NCBI GenBank assembly: GCA_963815355.1
Contig: CAWFGJ010000006.1
Location: forward strand, 475,771 to 539,770
Origin: JAPUEK01 sp963815355
GTDB taxonomy: Bacteria > Pseudomonadota > Alphaproteobacteria > Rhodobacterales > Rhodobacteraceae
Direction of reading: 5' to 3'
Length of the DNA: 64,000 nucleotides
This document shows, piece by piece, positions 1 to 8,460 of the stretch (positions within the stretch are counted from its first letter, which is position 1; every line of letters starts with the position of its first letter). The position numbers and the translations under genes are program-made. A model generated the notes under the pieces. The model searched no databases and was not told the DNA's origin. It saw nothing but the letters and a program-made list of their open reading frames with translations.

Positions 1-810
1 GGGGGCCGCAGCGGGCATCTGCATCGCTGCGGCTCCGCCCATGCCCGAAGGCGCGGCAGGCGGCGGCGACGGGGCCGGAAACGTCGGCGGCGCAAAAGAT
101 TGCGGCGTGGGGCCGGGGGCCGGGGGCGGCGCAGCCATCGGCGGCATCGCCATCGGTGGAGGCGACGCGGCCTCGGGCGGCGTCATCGAGACGGGCGGAC
201 TGGTCTGCATCACACCCGGCGCGGGCTCAACCGGGCGGGTCAGCGGGAACGGCGCTTGCGGCGTGGTGTCCATGAAACTGTCGCCGAACTGCCCGGCCAG
301 CGGCACTTGCGGGCGGTTCGGGGCGGGCATCGGCGTTGGCATCGGCGCGGGGTGCGGCGTCAGGCTCCACGGGTCGGCCGCAGGGGCAGCGGGTGCGCCA
401 AACGCCCCCCCGCCATATTGATCGCCACCATATTGCGGTGCGGCGGGTGCCCCAGCGCCAAAGCCCGGTTGCGGAGCCGGGGCCTGCGCCACCGGATCGC
501 TGATCAGCACGCGCACGATGTAGTGGCCCACTTGCAGCCGGTCATTATGGGTCAGCAGATGCGGCGACGACACGCGCAGCGTCTGCCCGTAAACATAGGT
601 CCCGTTTGAGGACATGTCGTTCAGAAAGAACTGCCGGTCCCGAAACGTCACCTCAAAATGCCGCGATGAGATGCGGCGATTGGGGTCGGGCAAGGTCCAG
701 TCCATCTCTTGACCACGGCCCACCTCAAATCCGCGGTCATTGACCGTAAACTCCATCGGCCCGCCGTCCGGCAGGCTGTCGTAATTCTCGATTTTCAGGG
801 TCAGCTTCAT
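1..810 (-). CDS. tagH: T6SS-associated FHA-domain protein (TagH/Fha type), 3' end cut by window edge
   Basis: The reading frame opens at an ATG at 810 and stays open to base 1, giving the first 270 residues. Residues 1-105 look like a forkhead-associated domain: GRGQEMDW followed by RRISSRHFEV and SSNGTYV are the phosphothreonine-binding loop signatures. From about residue 110 the chain is rich in Pro, Ala, Met and Gly, a flexible linker leading to a C-terminal domain outside the window. FHA proteins of T6SS loci bind threonine-phosphorylated partners and trigger assembly. A kinase (3529-6507) and a phosphatase (6511-7317) lie upstream in the same direction, so this is the likely reader of that switch. 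The 116-bp gap to the preceding gene contains a hairpin. Confidence 0.85.
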   Translation of the reverse strand, partial: MKLTLKIENYDSLPDGGPMEFTVNDRGFEVGRGQEMDWTLPDPNRRISSRHFEVTFRDRQFFLNDMSSNGTYVYGQTLRVSSPHLLTHNDRLQVGHYIVRVLISDPVAQAPAPQPGFGAGAPAAPQYGGDQYGGGAFGAPAAPAADPWSLTPHPAPMPTPMPAPNRPQVPLAGQFGDSFMDTTPQAPFPLTRPVEPAPGVMQTSPPVSMTPPEAASPPPMAMPPMAAPPPAPGPTPQSFAPPTFPAPSPPPAAPSGMGGAAAMQMPAAAP

Positions 811-841
811 AAGTCAGGCACTATCCGCAGGTCCAGCCAAG

Positions 842-866
842 CCGCAACTATGGCAGGCCATTGCGG
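842..866 (-). promoter_or_regulatory. Bulged hairpin upstream of the FHA gene
   Basis: CCGCAA (842-847) pairs with TTGCGG (861-866), and TGGC (851-854) pairs with GCCA (857-860), leaving a 3-nt bulge. It lies about 30 bp before the FHA start codon in the gap after the DUF6931 gene. No T-run follows, so it is more likely an RNA-processing or attenuation element than a terminator. It may also be chance. Confidence 0.3.
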
Positions 867-926
867 AACACACCATAGCGCCGGATGATTCTGTGCAAGG
901 GGCAACCGCACCTCAACCGGGCGAAA

Positions 927-1523
927 TCACGCAGATTTTGCCAAGACCTCGGCCATGCCGACATAGTGGTCCAACATTCGGCGGCGTTTGTCCTGCGGAA
1001 CACGCGCCAAGGCCGAATGCACACCGGCGTTCAACGCCTGCCCCATCGCGCTGACGGGCGGCGCCACCGGGGGCAGCCCCCGCGCCGACATTGACCCGCC
1101 CGACCAGCCCGCCCCAAGCGCCAGCCAGACGCCCGGCCCGTGCTCATCCACGCGCAGGCCCGCATCCATCGCGGCATAGCGCGAATCGTCGTTCTGCTCC
1201 GCCACCCAGGCCGCAATCAGGCCCAGCATGTGCTTGTCCTGATCGGTCAGCAACTCAGGCGTCGCCTTCAGACATTCATGCCCCCACCACACCGCAGGGC
1301 GCGGCAACAGCGCAAAGGCCATGAAGGTCACCGCCTCTTCCGGCGTCTCGCCCAGCCGGAGGGTGCGCAGAAAGTCGAGGCAATGCTGCTCAGACATCGG
1401 GCGGGCGGTCATCAGCGTCGTCAGCCCCTCATACCCGGCGAACAGCTCAGCAGCGACCTGCCGCCGTAACCCAGGCGCGGGTTCGATGGTCTTGGGCGCG
1501 TGGGTGTCTGTACGTGTGCTCAT
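927..1523 (-). CDS. DUF6931-family protein directly downstream of vgrG
   Basis: A 198-residue soluble protein with no signal peptide or membrane segment. I recognise it as the DUF6931 type found in T6SS loci. Visible features are EEAVTFMAFALLP and WWGHECL in the first half and a mainly helical composition. It starts 2 bp after the vgrG stop codon, so the two are almost certainly co-translated. That position is often taken by VgrG adaptor or chaperone proteins, but this family has no established function and that role is an inference. A Gly/Pro/Ser stretch (about residues 138-160) probably links two lobes. Confidence 0.7.
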   Translation of the reverse strand: MSTRTDTHAPKTIEPAPGLRRQVAAELFAGYEGLTTLMTARPMSEQHCLDFLRTLRLGETPEEAVTFMAFALLPRPAVWWGHECLKATPELLTDQDKHMLGLIAAWVAEQNDDSRYAAMDAGLRVDEHGPGVWLALGAGWSGGSMSARGLPPVAPPVSAMGQALNAGVHSALARVPQDKRRRMLDHYVGMAEVLAKSA

Positions 1524-1525
1524 GA

Positions 1526-3364
1526 TCAGGAATTGATGCGAACCATTGCCGAGGTGATGGCCAGATCAGCCGTGGCCCCATGCGCCGCCTTCAACGCCGC
1601 CGTCGTCAGCGACGCAACCGCCGAAACGGTGATGTCCATGGACGTGATCTTGATCGAGGTCGGCGTCATGGTGATCTTGGACTGGCCGCAAACCAATTCA
1701 ATCTGCGTGTCCGAGGTAAGGGTCATATTATTGTGCGACGTGACCTTCATCGTTTCGGTCACTTCGGTGGTAGAGGTCTTCTTGATCGTCAGCTTTTCGT
1801 CACCGACGACCTCGGTGGTCATGTTATTGTTCACATTGGTCGTCATGTCGTGTTCGACCGTTGTGTTCATGTCGTATTGCGCGTGGATGACGATCTTTTC
1901 GGCCCCTGCCTTATCGTCAATGGAAATCTCGTTATAGCCACTGCCTGACATCGTGGCGGATTTCATCCCGCTGATGGACTTGTCACCGGGCAGCGTCCAC
2001 GGTGCCCTGTTTGTGCTGTTGTAAACGCAGCCGGTCACCATCGGGCGATCCGGATCGCCGTCGATGAACACCACCACCACTTCCATCCCGACGCGCGGGA
2101 TGAAATGCGTCCCCCAGCCAGACCCGGCCCAAGGCTGCGCCACCCGGCACGGCATCGACTCGCCCGCACGGTCCCAGTGAAAGCTGACCTTGATCCGGTT
2201 GTCGCTGTCTTCCGAACCATCGGCGCCATCGACCACCACCGCCGTCGTCGGCCCTGCCATTCGGGGCCGGGCGGTGATGCGCTGCGGCGCGACCGGGTTG
2301 GAAAACCCGATGAGAACGTAATCGCCGCGATAGGTGTCCGCGCCCTTGTTCGGGCCGGTGCGATAGCTGTTGGCGCTGTAGTGATGGTTGGCCTCCAGCA
2401 CCACATACTTGCCGTTCAGCGTCGAATCCGGATGGCCCGTGACATTGATCGTGGTGCCGGCGGCCAGCGATAACGCCTGCCCCGCCGCCCGTGCCAGCAG
2501 GTCCGGCAACCGGATCCCGTCAATGCGCCGCTGCGCCAGTTTGGCGCCGTCGCCGTTCACGGTATAGCGACCGGGGTATTCAAAGATCTCTTTGCCCGAA
2601 CCGGTGTAATTCCGCTGGATCTGCGAGGTCGATTCCATCGAGGCGGTCGCGGTCTGAAAGTTATAGTCGATCATCCGCACGCTGCCCGAGGTGATATTGC
2701 GCTGCTCGGACAGTGTCGACAGGAACTCTCCCCCAGTGATCAGGGTGGATTCGTTTGAACTGTATTTGATGTCTGCCGTCACACCGGCTTTGAAATCCGA
2801 ATTCTTGTCGGTCAACACCACATCATGCCCGCCGCCGCGCATCTCAATGTGATAGTTGATGCCGAATTCTTCCATAAGCCGCAGCATGAAATCCAGATCG
2901 GATTCCATGTATTGAACGGTGTATTCCAGTTCCGGGTAGTCGCCCTTCAGATGGCTGACAAGCTGACCACCGGTCGCATATTCGTTGAACATCTGCGTCA
3001 GGATTTCGGGCGCTTTCAACTTGCTGAAAATGCGGGCATTCACCCGCTTGCTCGCAAGCCAGATCCAAGGCTGCAATTCCAGCTCATACATCAAGCCGGT
3101 CTCAAACTCGCCGGCGAACCGGCCCGACACCACCATCAGGTTGATCTTGCGCAACCGGTCGCCCGACAGCGCAATTTCGACATCTACGGCCTTACCAATC
3201 ACCTTGGTCAGGTCTACCGCCGTATCTGCGACACCGCGCAGATAAAACTTGCTAAGCTTGTTGACGCCTTCAGAACCCGAAATGTCGACGAAACGCATCG
3301 GGGTGGCGCCCGCCGGCAAAGTCAACTTGCTCTTATGCTTTGAGTTGGAATCCGGTCCGGCCAT
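1526..3364 (-). CDS. vgrG: T6SS tip protein VgrG (TssI)
   Basis: A 612-residue VgrG. The N-terminal ~370 residues match the gp27-like hub, with the typical stretch QYMESDLDFMLRLMEEFGI. The OB-fold (gp5-like) region follows at about residues 385-460, with KVSFHWDR, GWGTHFIPRVGMEVVV and GDPDRPMVTGCVYN. The tail is a repetitive Thr/Asn/Val stretch (TTVEHDMTTNVNNNMTTEVV) expected to form the trimeric beta-needle spike. It ends without an obvious fused effector domain. The start at 3364 has a 164-bp upstream gap to the kinase gene, so vgrG may have its own promoter. DUF6931 follows 2 bp downstream. No toxin/immunity pair is visible nearby. Confidence 0.93.
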   Translation of the reverse strand: MAGPDSNSKHKSKLTLPAGATPMRFVDISGSEGVNKLSKFYLRGVADTAVDLTKVIGKAVDVEIALSGDRLRKINLMVVSGRFAGEFETGLMYELELQPWIWLASKRVNARIFSKLKAPEILTQMFNEYATGGQLVSHLKGDYPELEYTVQYMESDLDFMLRLMEEFGINYHIEMRGGGHDVVLTDKNSDFKAGVTADIKYSSNESTLITGGEFLSTLSEQRNITSGSVRMIDYNFQTATASMESTSQIQRNYTGSGKEIFEYPGRYTVNGDGAKLAQRRIDGIRLPDLLARAAGQALSLAAGTTINVTGHPDSTLNGKYVVLEANHHYSANSYRTGPNKGADTYRGDYVLIGFSNPVAPQRITARPRMAGPTTAVVVDGADGSEDSDNRIKVSFHWDRAGESMPCRVAQPWAGSGWGTHFIPRVGMEVVVVFIDGDPDRPMVTGCVYNSTNRAPWTLPGDKSISGMKSATMSGSGYNEISIDDKAGAEKIVIHAQYDMNTTVEHDMTTNVNNNMTTEVVGDEKLTIKKTSTTEVTETMKVTSHNNMTLTSDTQIELVCGQSKITMTPTSIKITSMDITVSAVASLTTAALKAAHGATADLAITSAMVRINS

Positions 3365-3528
3365 TCGATTACCGCTTTCGACTAGACAAGGTTAAAAGAG
3401 ATGTAGCGGACAAAATCCCGCCCTCAATACCTGTCACGTTACATGTGCGGTCCCCTCCATGCAACAAACCGATGCCCGATTTGGCGCACAGGGGGGGTCT
3501 GAATTCTGACCTTTTACCAACCATTCCG

Positions 3529-6507
3529 TCACTCTTCCAACTGGAAGAAGCCCAGCCCAACGGCCGGAACCTCACCGGATGCGTCGATCTGCTTGTCCAG
3601 ATAGTTGAACAACCCCGCAGCGTTAGAACCAGATTTCAGCTTTTCCAGCGCCTTTGGCAGCGCCTCACCGCCCACCAGCGCCACCAGCATTTGCGGCGCA
3701 GGCGAGGGCCCTTTGGACAGGGTCAGCGAAAAGCGGAACTGCATGGTGCCGTCTTCACCGGGCAGCAACCAGTCCTTCATGTTGGTCGCACCACCGCTTG
3801 GGCTGATATACAGCAGCACAAAATCGCGCCCGTTCAGCCCGTCGATAACCCCTTCGATCGTCTTGCCGCTTTTCACCAAAGCGCCATCGCCGGTCATCGT
3901 GATGGTCAACCGTTCCGCCGCAGTATGGCGGGTGGCAAAATCCAGCACCGAACATTGCGGCTCATTCACCAGACGCACGGCGATATCAGGCTCTGTTCCG
4001 GTCTGGGCTTTCCAATCGGCATCCAGCGCTTCCAGCGCCTTGGTGTCCAGACCATAGCCCGCCAAGGCAAAGCCTTCGGGCTTTGGCTCAACCAATTGCA
4101 CCGCGGTGCAGGCGGGGGGGACATAGGCCGCAAGGTACGCCGTTTGCCGGGCGACCGGATCGGCGTTGGCCGCTGCGCTGGCCGCCTCTTCTTCGGCCTT
4201 GCGTGCGGCTTCGGCCTCGGCCTGCTTTGCCGCGTCGGCGTCAGTCTTCAGCTTGGCCGCGGCGGAGGCCACAGCCACCGCATTGTCCGCAGCCGCCGCC
4301 GCCGTGGCCGCTGCCGTCGCATCGGCATCGGCCTTGTCGCGCAACGCGTCCAGCCCCTCAACCGGGGCAGCGGCGCGCTTGGCCGTCTCAACCGCGCTGG
4401 CGGTGACCACAAGCCCGGCGGTTGCAGCATCCGCCGCCGCACGCGCCTTGCGTGCCGCAGCGATGGCTGCATCGGCCAAGGCCTGCGCGCCTGCGCCGTC
4501 CATTGCCTCTATCCCGGCATCTGCTGCTGCCTTTTCCGCCTCGGCCAAGGCACCCTCTGCCATGTTCCGCGCCGCTTCCACGGCTTCGGCCTGCGAGGTG
4601 GCCTCTTTGGCCGCCGCTGCCGCGTCCGCCTCTAGCTTGGCCGCGCGTTCCTTTTCCGACAGCGCCGCCTCGGCAGCCGCCTGCGCCGCGTCGGCTTTGA
4701 CCTTGGCCGAAGCCGCCGCCGCATCTGCCGCAGCCTTGGCCGCAGTTGAGGCTTCGCTTGCCGCCTTTACATCCGCCTCGGCCTGCCCGCGCAGGGCGTC
4801 CAGCCCGTCAATCACAACGCCCGTCGCCTTGGCCGCATCGACAGAACTGACCACCATGGCCAGATTGGCCGTTGCCGCCTCAGCCGCAGCGCGGCCCTTT
4901 TCAGCTGCAATCGCCGCCGCATCGGCCAGCGCCTTGGCACCCGGCGCGTCAAGCGTTTCCACGGCGGCATCGGCGGCGGCCTTTTCGGCATCGGCCTTGG
5001 CCGATTGCGCCAGACCCAACGCCGCGCGGATACCGTCGGTTTGCGCCTTGGCATCCGCCGCACTCGCCGCTGCCGCGTCCGCAGCGGCCTTGTCTGCCGC
5101 CGCCTTGTCTGCCGCCGCTGTGTCCGCCGCTGCCGTGTCTGCCGCCGCTTTGTCTGCGGCTGCTTTGTCTGCGGCTGCTTTGTCTGCGGCTGCCTGATCA
5201 GTGGCCGCCGTATCCACAGCCGGATCGGGGGTTGCCACGGGTTCGGTGGCGGCTACCGCCTCCGTCCCCGGGGTTGCGGGTGGTTTCGGGCCCAGGAAGC
5301 CGCCGTAATAGGCACCCGCCCCACCGCCCGCGACGGCGAGCAAGGCCAGAACGGCCACCATGCCACCCTTGCCCTTTTTCGGCGCCGCAACCGGGCCTGC
5401 CGAAGCAGAGGCATTCGGCAAAGGTTTATAGGCCGCGCCGGGCGCGCCGAAGGGGCTGGCGTCTTCCGGCTCCTCGGCTGGCATCGCGGCGGGCGGAGTT
5501 GTCTGCATCGGCGGCGTGGTCTGCACGACCTGCGGCGTGGGCGGAAAGGTGGGCAACGGCTCGATCACCGTGCGGTTCGGGTCGGGCGCGGGCGGCTCGG
5601 GCGCTTTGGCCTGCGGGATCAGCGACGGGTCTTCCAGCGCGGCAATCACCTTGGCCATGCTTTCGGTCCGCAAACCCGGATCGGGCTGCAACATCCAACT
5701 CAGCAACGGCACCAGCGCCGGGTCCACCCCGGTCAGATCGGGCACCGAAGACCGTTTGCCCACCGCGTCAACGATAGAGGCCCCCATCTCCAGCACTTTG
5801 CCACGGCTTGCCCCGGCAGTGATCAGCGCCAGCGAATAGATGTCCGAGCGCCCGTCCACATGGCCGCCAAACGCGCCAAGCTGTTCCGGCGAAACCCAGT
5901 TGAACTTGCCCGCGAACTGGCCCTGCAACAGCGTGCCCGCACCGATATTGGTCGATTTGGCGATACCAAAGTCGATCAGCTTGGCATGGGCGACATCGCC
6001 GCCTTCCAGAATGACGTTGTCGGGCGACAGGTCACGGTGCACCACCCCGGCCTTGTGCGCCTTGTCCAGACCAGAGGCGACGCGGCTAAGCATCACCTTC
6101 ACATCGTCGAGCGACATCGGCCCCTGCTCAATCCGGTCCGACAAAGCAGTGCCGGACACGAACTCCATCACCATGCACGGGCGGCCGATCGTCGGGTCAT
6201 TGGTGAACACGTGATAGCGCACGATCGCCTCGTGGCTCAACCGTGACAGAACCGTCGATTCCTTTTGGAAAAGCGCGACGATCTTGGTGTCATGGGCAAG
6301 GCTTGGCAGCACGATCTTGATCGCTACCGGCTCATCATTGTGGATGTTGCGGCCGCGATACACCTCGCCCATGCCGCCCGAGTTGATGATCTTTTCAATC
6401 TCATAGGTGCCCATGATCAGCGTGCCCGCTGTCACAGTGGTGGCGACCTTCTTGGGTCCCTCAACCGGAGGCGCGCCCGGGCTGGTTTTGGGTGGCTCAT
6501 CCGTCAT
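3529..6507 (-). CDS. ppkA: T6SS-linked Ser/Thr protein kinase with Ala-rich coiled-coil periplasmic region (PpkA-like)
   Basis: A 992-residue protein. Residues ~34-290 are a Hanks-type kinase: glycine loop INSGGMGEVY, catalytic Lys in AIKIV (K64), HRDLSPDN (157-164), DFG (179-181) and SPE in place of APE. A Pro-rich linker follows. One membrane helix lies at about residues 385-410 (GGMVAVLALLAVAGGGAGAYY). Residues ~440-800 are Ala-rich heptad-like sequence with DKAAA/DTAAA repeats, then a globular C-terminal domain of ~190 residues. The topology suggests a cytoplasmic kinase reporting a periplasmic signal. It starts 3 bp after the phosphatase gene. The known partners of this kinase class are FHA proteins and, in Agrobacterium, TssL. 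Confidence 0.9.
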   Translation of the reverse strand: MTDEPPKTSPGAPPVEGPKKVATTVTAGTLIMGTYEIEKIINSGGMGEVYRGRNIHNDEPVAIKIVLPSLAHDTKIVALFQKESTVLSRLSHEAIVRYHVFTNDPTIGRPCMVMEFVSGTALSDRIEQGPMSLDDVKVMLSRVASGLDKAHKAGVVHRDLSPDNVILEGGDVAHAKLIDFGIAKSTNIGAGTLLQGQFAGKFNWVSPEQLGAFGGHVDGRSDIYSLALITAGASRGKVLEMGASIVDAVGKRSSVPDLTGVDPALVPLLSWMLQPDPGLRTESMAKVIAALEDPSLIPQAKAPEPPAPDPNRTVIEPLPTFPPTPQVVQTTPPMQTTPPAAMPAEEPEDASPFGAPGAAYKPLPNASASAGPVAAPKKGKGGMVAVLALLAVAGGGAGAYYGGFLGPKPPATPGTEAVAATEPVATPDPAVDTAATDQAAADKAAADKAAADKAAADTAAADTAAADKAAADKAAADAAAASAADAKAQTDGIRAALGLAQSAKADAEKAAADAAVETLDAPGAKALADAAAIAAEKGRAAAEAATANLAMVVSSVDAAKATGVVIDGLDALRGQAEADVKAASEASTAAKAAADAAAASAKVKADAAQAAAEAALSEKERAAKLEADAAAAAKEATSQAEAVEAARNMAEGALAEAEKAAADAGIEAMDGAGAQALADAAIAAARKARAAADAATAGLVVTASAVETAKRAAAPVEGLDALRDKADADATAAATAAAAADNAVAVASAAAKLKTDADAAKQAEAEAARKAEEEAASAAANADPVARQTAYLAAYVPPACTAVQLVEPKPEGFALAGYGLDTKALEALDADWKAQTGTEPDIAVRLVNEPQCSVLDFATRHTAAERLTITMTGDGALVKSGKTIEGVIDGLNGRDFVLLYISPSGGATNMKDWLLPGEDGTMQFRFSLTLSKGPSPAPQMLVALVGGEALPKALEKLKSGSNAAGLFNYLDKQIDASGEVPAVGLGFFQLEE

Positions 6508-6510
6508 CGC

Positions 6511-7317
6511 TTACACATCCAAATGCCATTCATCGCGGCCATCTGCGGCCCGGTTACCCTGCGGCGCTGCCGTTTGTTGCGTTGCCTGCCGGTCGCGGCA
6601 TCGCACCACCACAACCGTCACATTGTCTTTGGCCCCGCGGGAAAGGGTCAGCTGCACCAACTCATCACAGGCGCTTTGCGGATCAAGGCGGCTGATCGCC
6701 TCGGCCATTTCATGATCTTCGACATGCTCGGTCAACCCGTCCGAGCACAAAAGGAACGTGTCACCATGCACCAAAGCCCCGGCGCGTTCGTCGGTCATCG
6801 GGCGATCATGAACGCCGATGGCCCTCGTGATCACGTTGCGACGCGGCCAGCTGGCGGCCTGCTCTTCGGTGATCGCCCCGGTCCGCAGCAACTCATTCAC
6901 TTCGGTGTGGTCAATCGTCACCTGTTGATACTGTCCGCCGCGCATCAGATAGATACGGCTGTCACCAGACCAGATGCAGGCGAAATGCCGGTCATAGGTC
7001 AACAGCGCCACCAGCGTGGCCCCCACCGTCGCACCATTCAACTGGCGCGACTGGTCTTGAATAATCATATGGGCCCGCAAAACCCGGTCCATGAACCGCG
7101 CCTGCAGATCAGGGGCCGAGGCCGGTCGCCCGACCGAAGCCACGCTTTCCACAATGCTGCGGCTGGCGAAGTCCCCCGCGTGGTGACCGCCCATACCATC
7201 CGCCACCACCCAAACACCGGAATCCGGCTGGGTCAGGTAGCTGTCTTCATTATGATTGCGCACGCGCCCTGTGTCAGAAGCCGCGCCGGTCTCAAATGTG
7301 AAGGGAGCCTCGATCAT
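6511..7317 (-). CDS. pppA: PP2C-family Ser/Thr phosphatase (PppA/Stp-like)
   Basis: A 268-residue PPM/PP2C phosphatase. The metal-binding motifs are intact: RNHNEDS near residue 20, VADGMGGHHAGD (Asp40), WSGDSRIY (~115), SDGLTEHV and AKDNVTVVVV near the C-terminus. There is no signal or membrane segment, so it acts in the cytoplasm. It lies between tagF and the kinase gene, 3 bp from the latter, and should reverse the kinase's phosphorylations. The last ~25 residues are a polar tail beyond the usual domain. Confidence 0.92.
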   Translation of the reverse strand: MIEAPFTFETGAASDTGRVRNHNEDSYLTQPDSGVWVVADGMGGHHAGDFASRSIVESVASVGRPASAPDLQARFMDRVLRAHMIIQDQSRQLNGATVGATLVALLTYDRHFACIWSGDSRIYLMRGGQYQQVTIDHTEVNELLRTGAITEEQAASWPRRNVITRAIGVHDRPMTDERAGALVHGDTFLLCSDGLTEHVEDHEMAEAISRLDPQSACDELVQLTLSRGAKDNVTVVVVRCRDRQATQQTAAPQGNRAADGRDEWHLDV

Positions 7318-7374
7318 CCAACCTCCCGAGGAAATAACTTTCCATGTAGCTTAGGCGTAAAGAAGGGGGTCTGC

Positions 7375-8457
7375 CTAGCCATTGCCCACATGCCCCCTGA
7401 AAAACCATGCAAGCACCGCGCCTGAGGGCAAACCCTCACCCGCCCAGACCTGCGACCACAACGGCGCGCGCAGTGCTGGCCCGCGCGGAGGCGGCGGTGC
7501 ATCTGGCGCGGGTGCCGCAGCCACGCTGGCCTGCGGCGCCGCAGCCTCAGGTGCCGCAAACAGCCGAAACCCCATCGCAGGCGCGTCAAAGGGCGAACTG
7601 TCATCCTCTGGCACATCCGGCAGAACCAGCCCCCAAGGGTCCGCCATCGGCCCGTCGTCGGCCACGGCGAAAACATCGTCCTCCGTGTCGCTGTCCGGCT
7701 GGGTCTGCGGATCGGCCACCTCGGGCACGGGATCGGGCGCATCCTCGGCTGGCGGATCGCCCGGCGGTGCCACGGGGTCTGGCAAATCGGGGTCCGTCGG
7801 CTTGGGGGATGCCGGCTCTGGGTCTGCGGGTTCCGGGTCCGCGGGGTCCGGCTCAACCGGCTCCGGCTCAACCGCATCGGGCCAGGGCGCTGCGGCCTCT
7901 GGCTCGCCCGCGACCCACCAATAGCTGCGCCCCGCCGCCGCGCGGCGATGATCGGTAACGGCCACGTCCGACCACAGCGCCTCAAGACTATCTCCGGGTC
8001 GCACGGCCCAGAAATCGCCCGGCCCCGGTTGATCCGCGCTGCCCGCAACGGGCGCACCGTCCAGCAACCGCGCGTTGCTGGCGAAATCGCCCAAGGCCAA
8101 AAGCCGCGCCAGATGCGCCACACCCGCGTCATGCCAAGGTTGCGCGGGGTCCACCACCGGCGGCGGCGGCGCATCGGTTCCGCTGGCCAACAGCACCAAG
8201 GGGAACCGCCGCCCCACCTTGTCCCGGCTGGCGACCATCACCCCGGCCACAGGCCCGCCCCAAACGCCTTCGCCCAGCCAGAACCGCAGCACCGGCGCGC
8301 GCGACCAGATCGCCTCCCACTCGCCGCCCAACACCTCACGCGCTTCGCCCAAGGCTGTGTCCAGCCACGCCTCCACCTGCTTCAGCAACGGCGCAGGCAC
8401 CCCGAAATCAAGGAAATCGCCCTTCGCCGGATGTTTGCCATAGATGCCCAGTGGCAT
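7375..8457 (-). CDS. tagF: T6SS-associated protein TagF
   Basis: A 360-residue protein. The N-terminal ~180 residues are the TagF domain, opening GIYGKHPAKGDFLDFG and containing VGRRFPLVLLASG. TagF-type proteins act post-translationally on T6SS assembly, in several species opposing the FHA/kinase pathway. Residues ~190-250 are an acidic Pro/Asp/Glu linker of repeated DPEPA-like units, and the C-terminal ~80 residues are Pro/Ala-rich. The PppA-TagF order here recalls species where the two are fused. It begins 3 bp after the tssM stop. The low-complexity half is clade-specific and of unknown use. Confidence 0.88.
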   Translation of the reverse strand: MPLGIYGKHPAKGDFLDFGVPAPLLKQVEAWLDTALGEAREVLGGEWEAIWSRAPVLRFWLGEGVWGGPVAGVMVASRDKVGRRFPLVLLASGTDAPPPPVVDPAQPWHDAGVAHLARLLALGDFASNARLLDGAPVAGSADQPGPGDFWAVRPGDSLEALWSDVAVTDHRRAAAGRSYWWVAGEPEAAAPWPDAVEPEPVEPDPADPEPADPEPASPKPTDPDLPDPVAPPGDPPAEDAPDPVPEVADPQTQPDSDTEDDVFAVADDGPMADPWGLVLPDVPEDDSSPFDAPAMGFRLFAAPEAAAPQASVAAAPAPDAPPPPRGPALRAPLWSQVWAGEGLPSGAVLAWFFRGHVGNG

Positions 8458-8460
8458 AGC

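Noticed and set aside
4166..5197. 343-codon Ala/Ser-rich frame opposite the kinase gene
   Set aside because: Antisense image of the Ala-rich coiled coil; no start context or domain.
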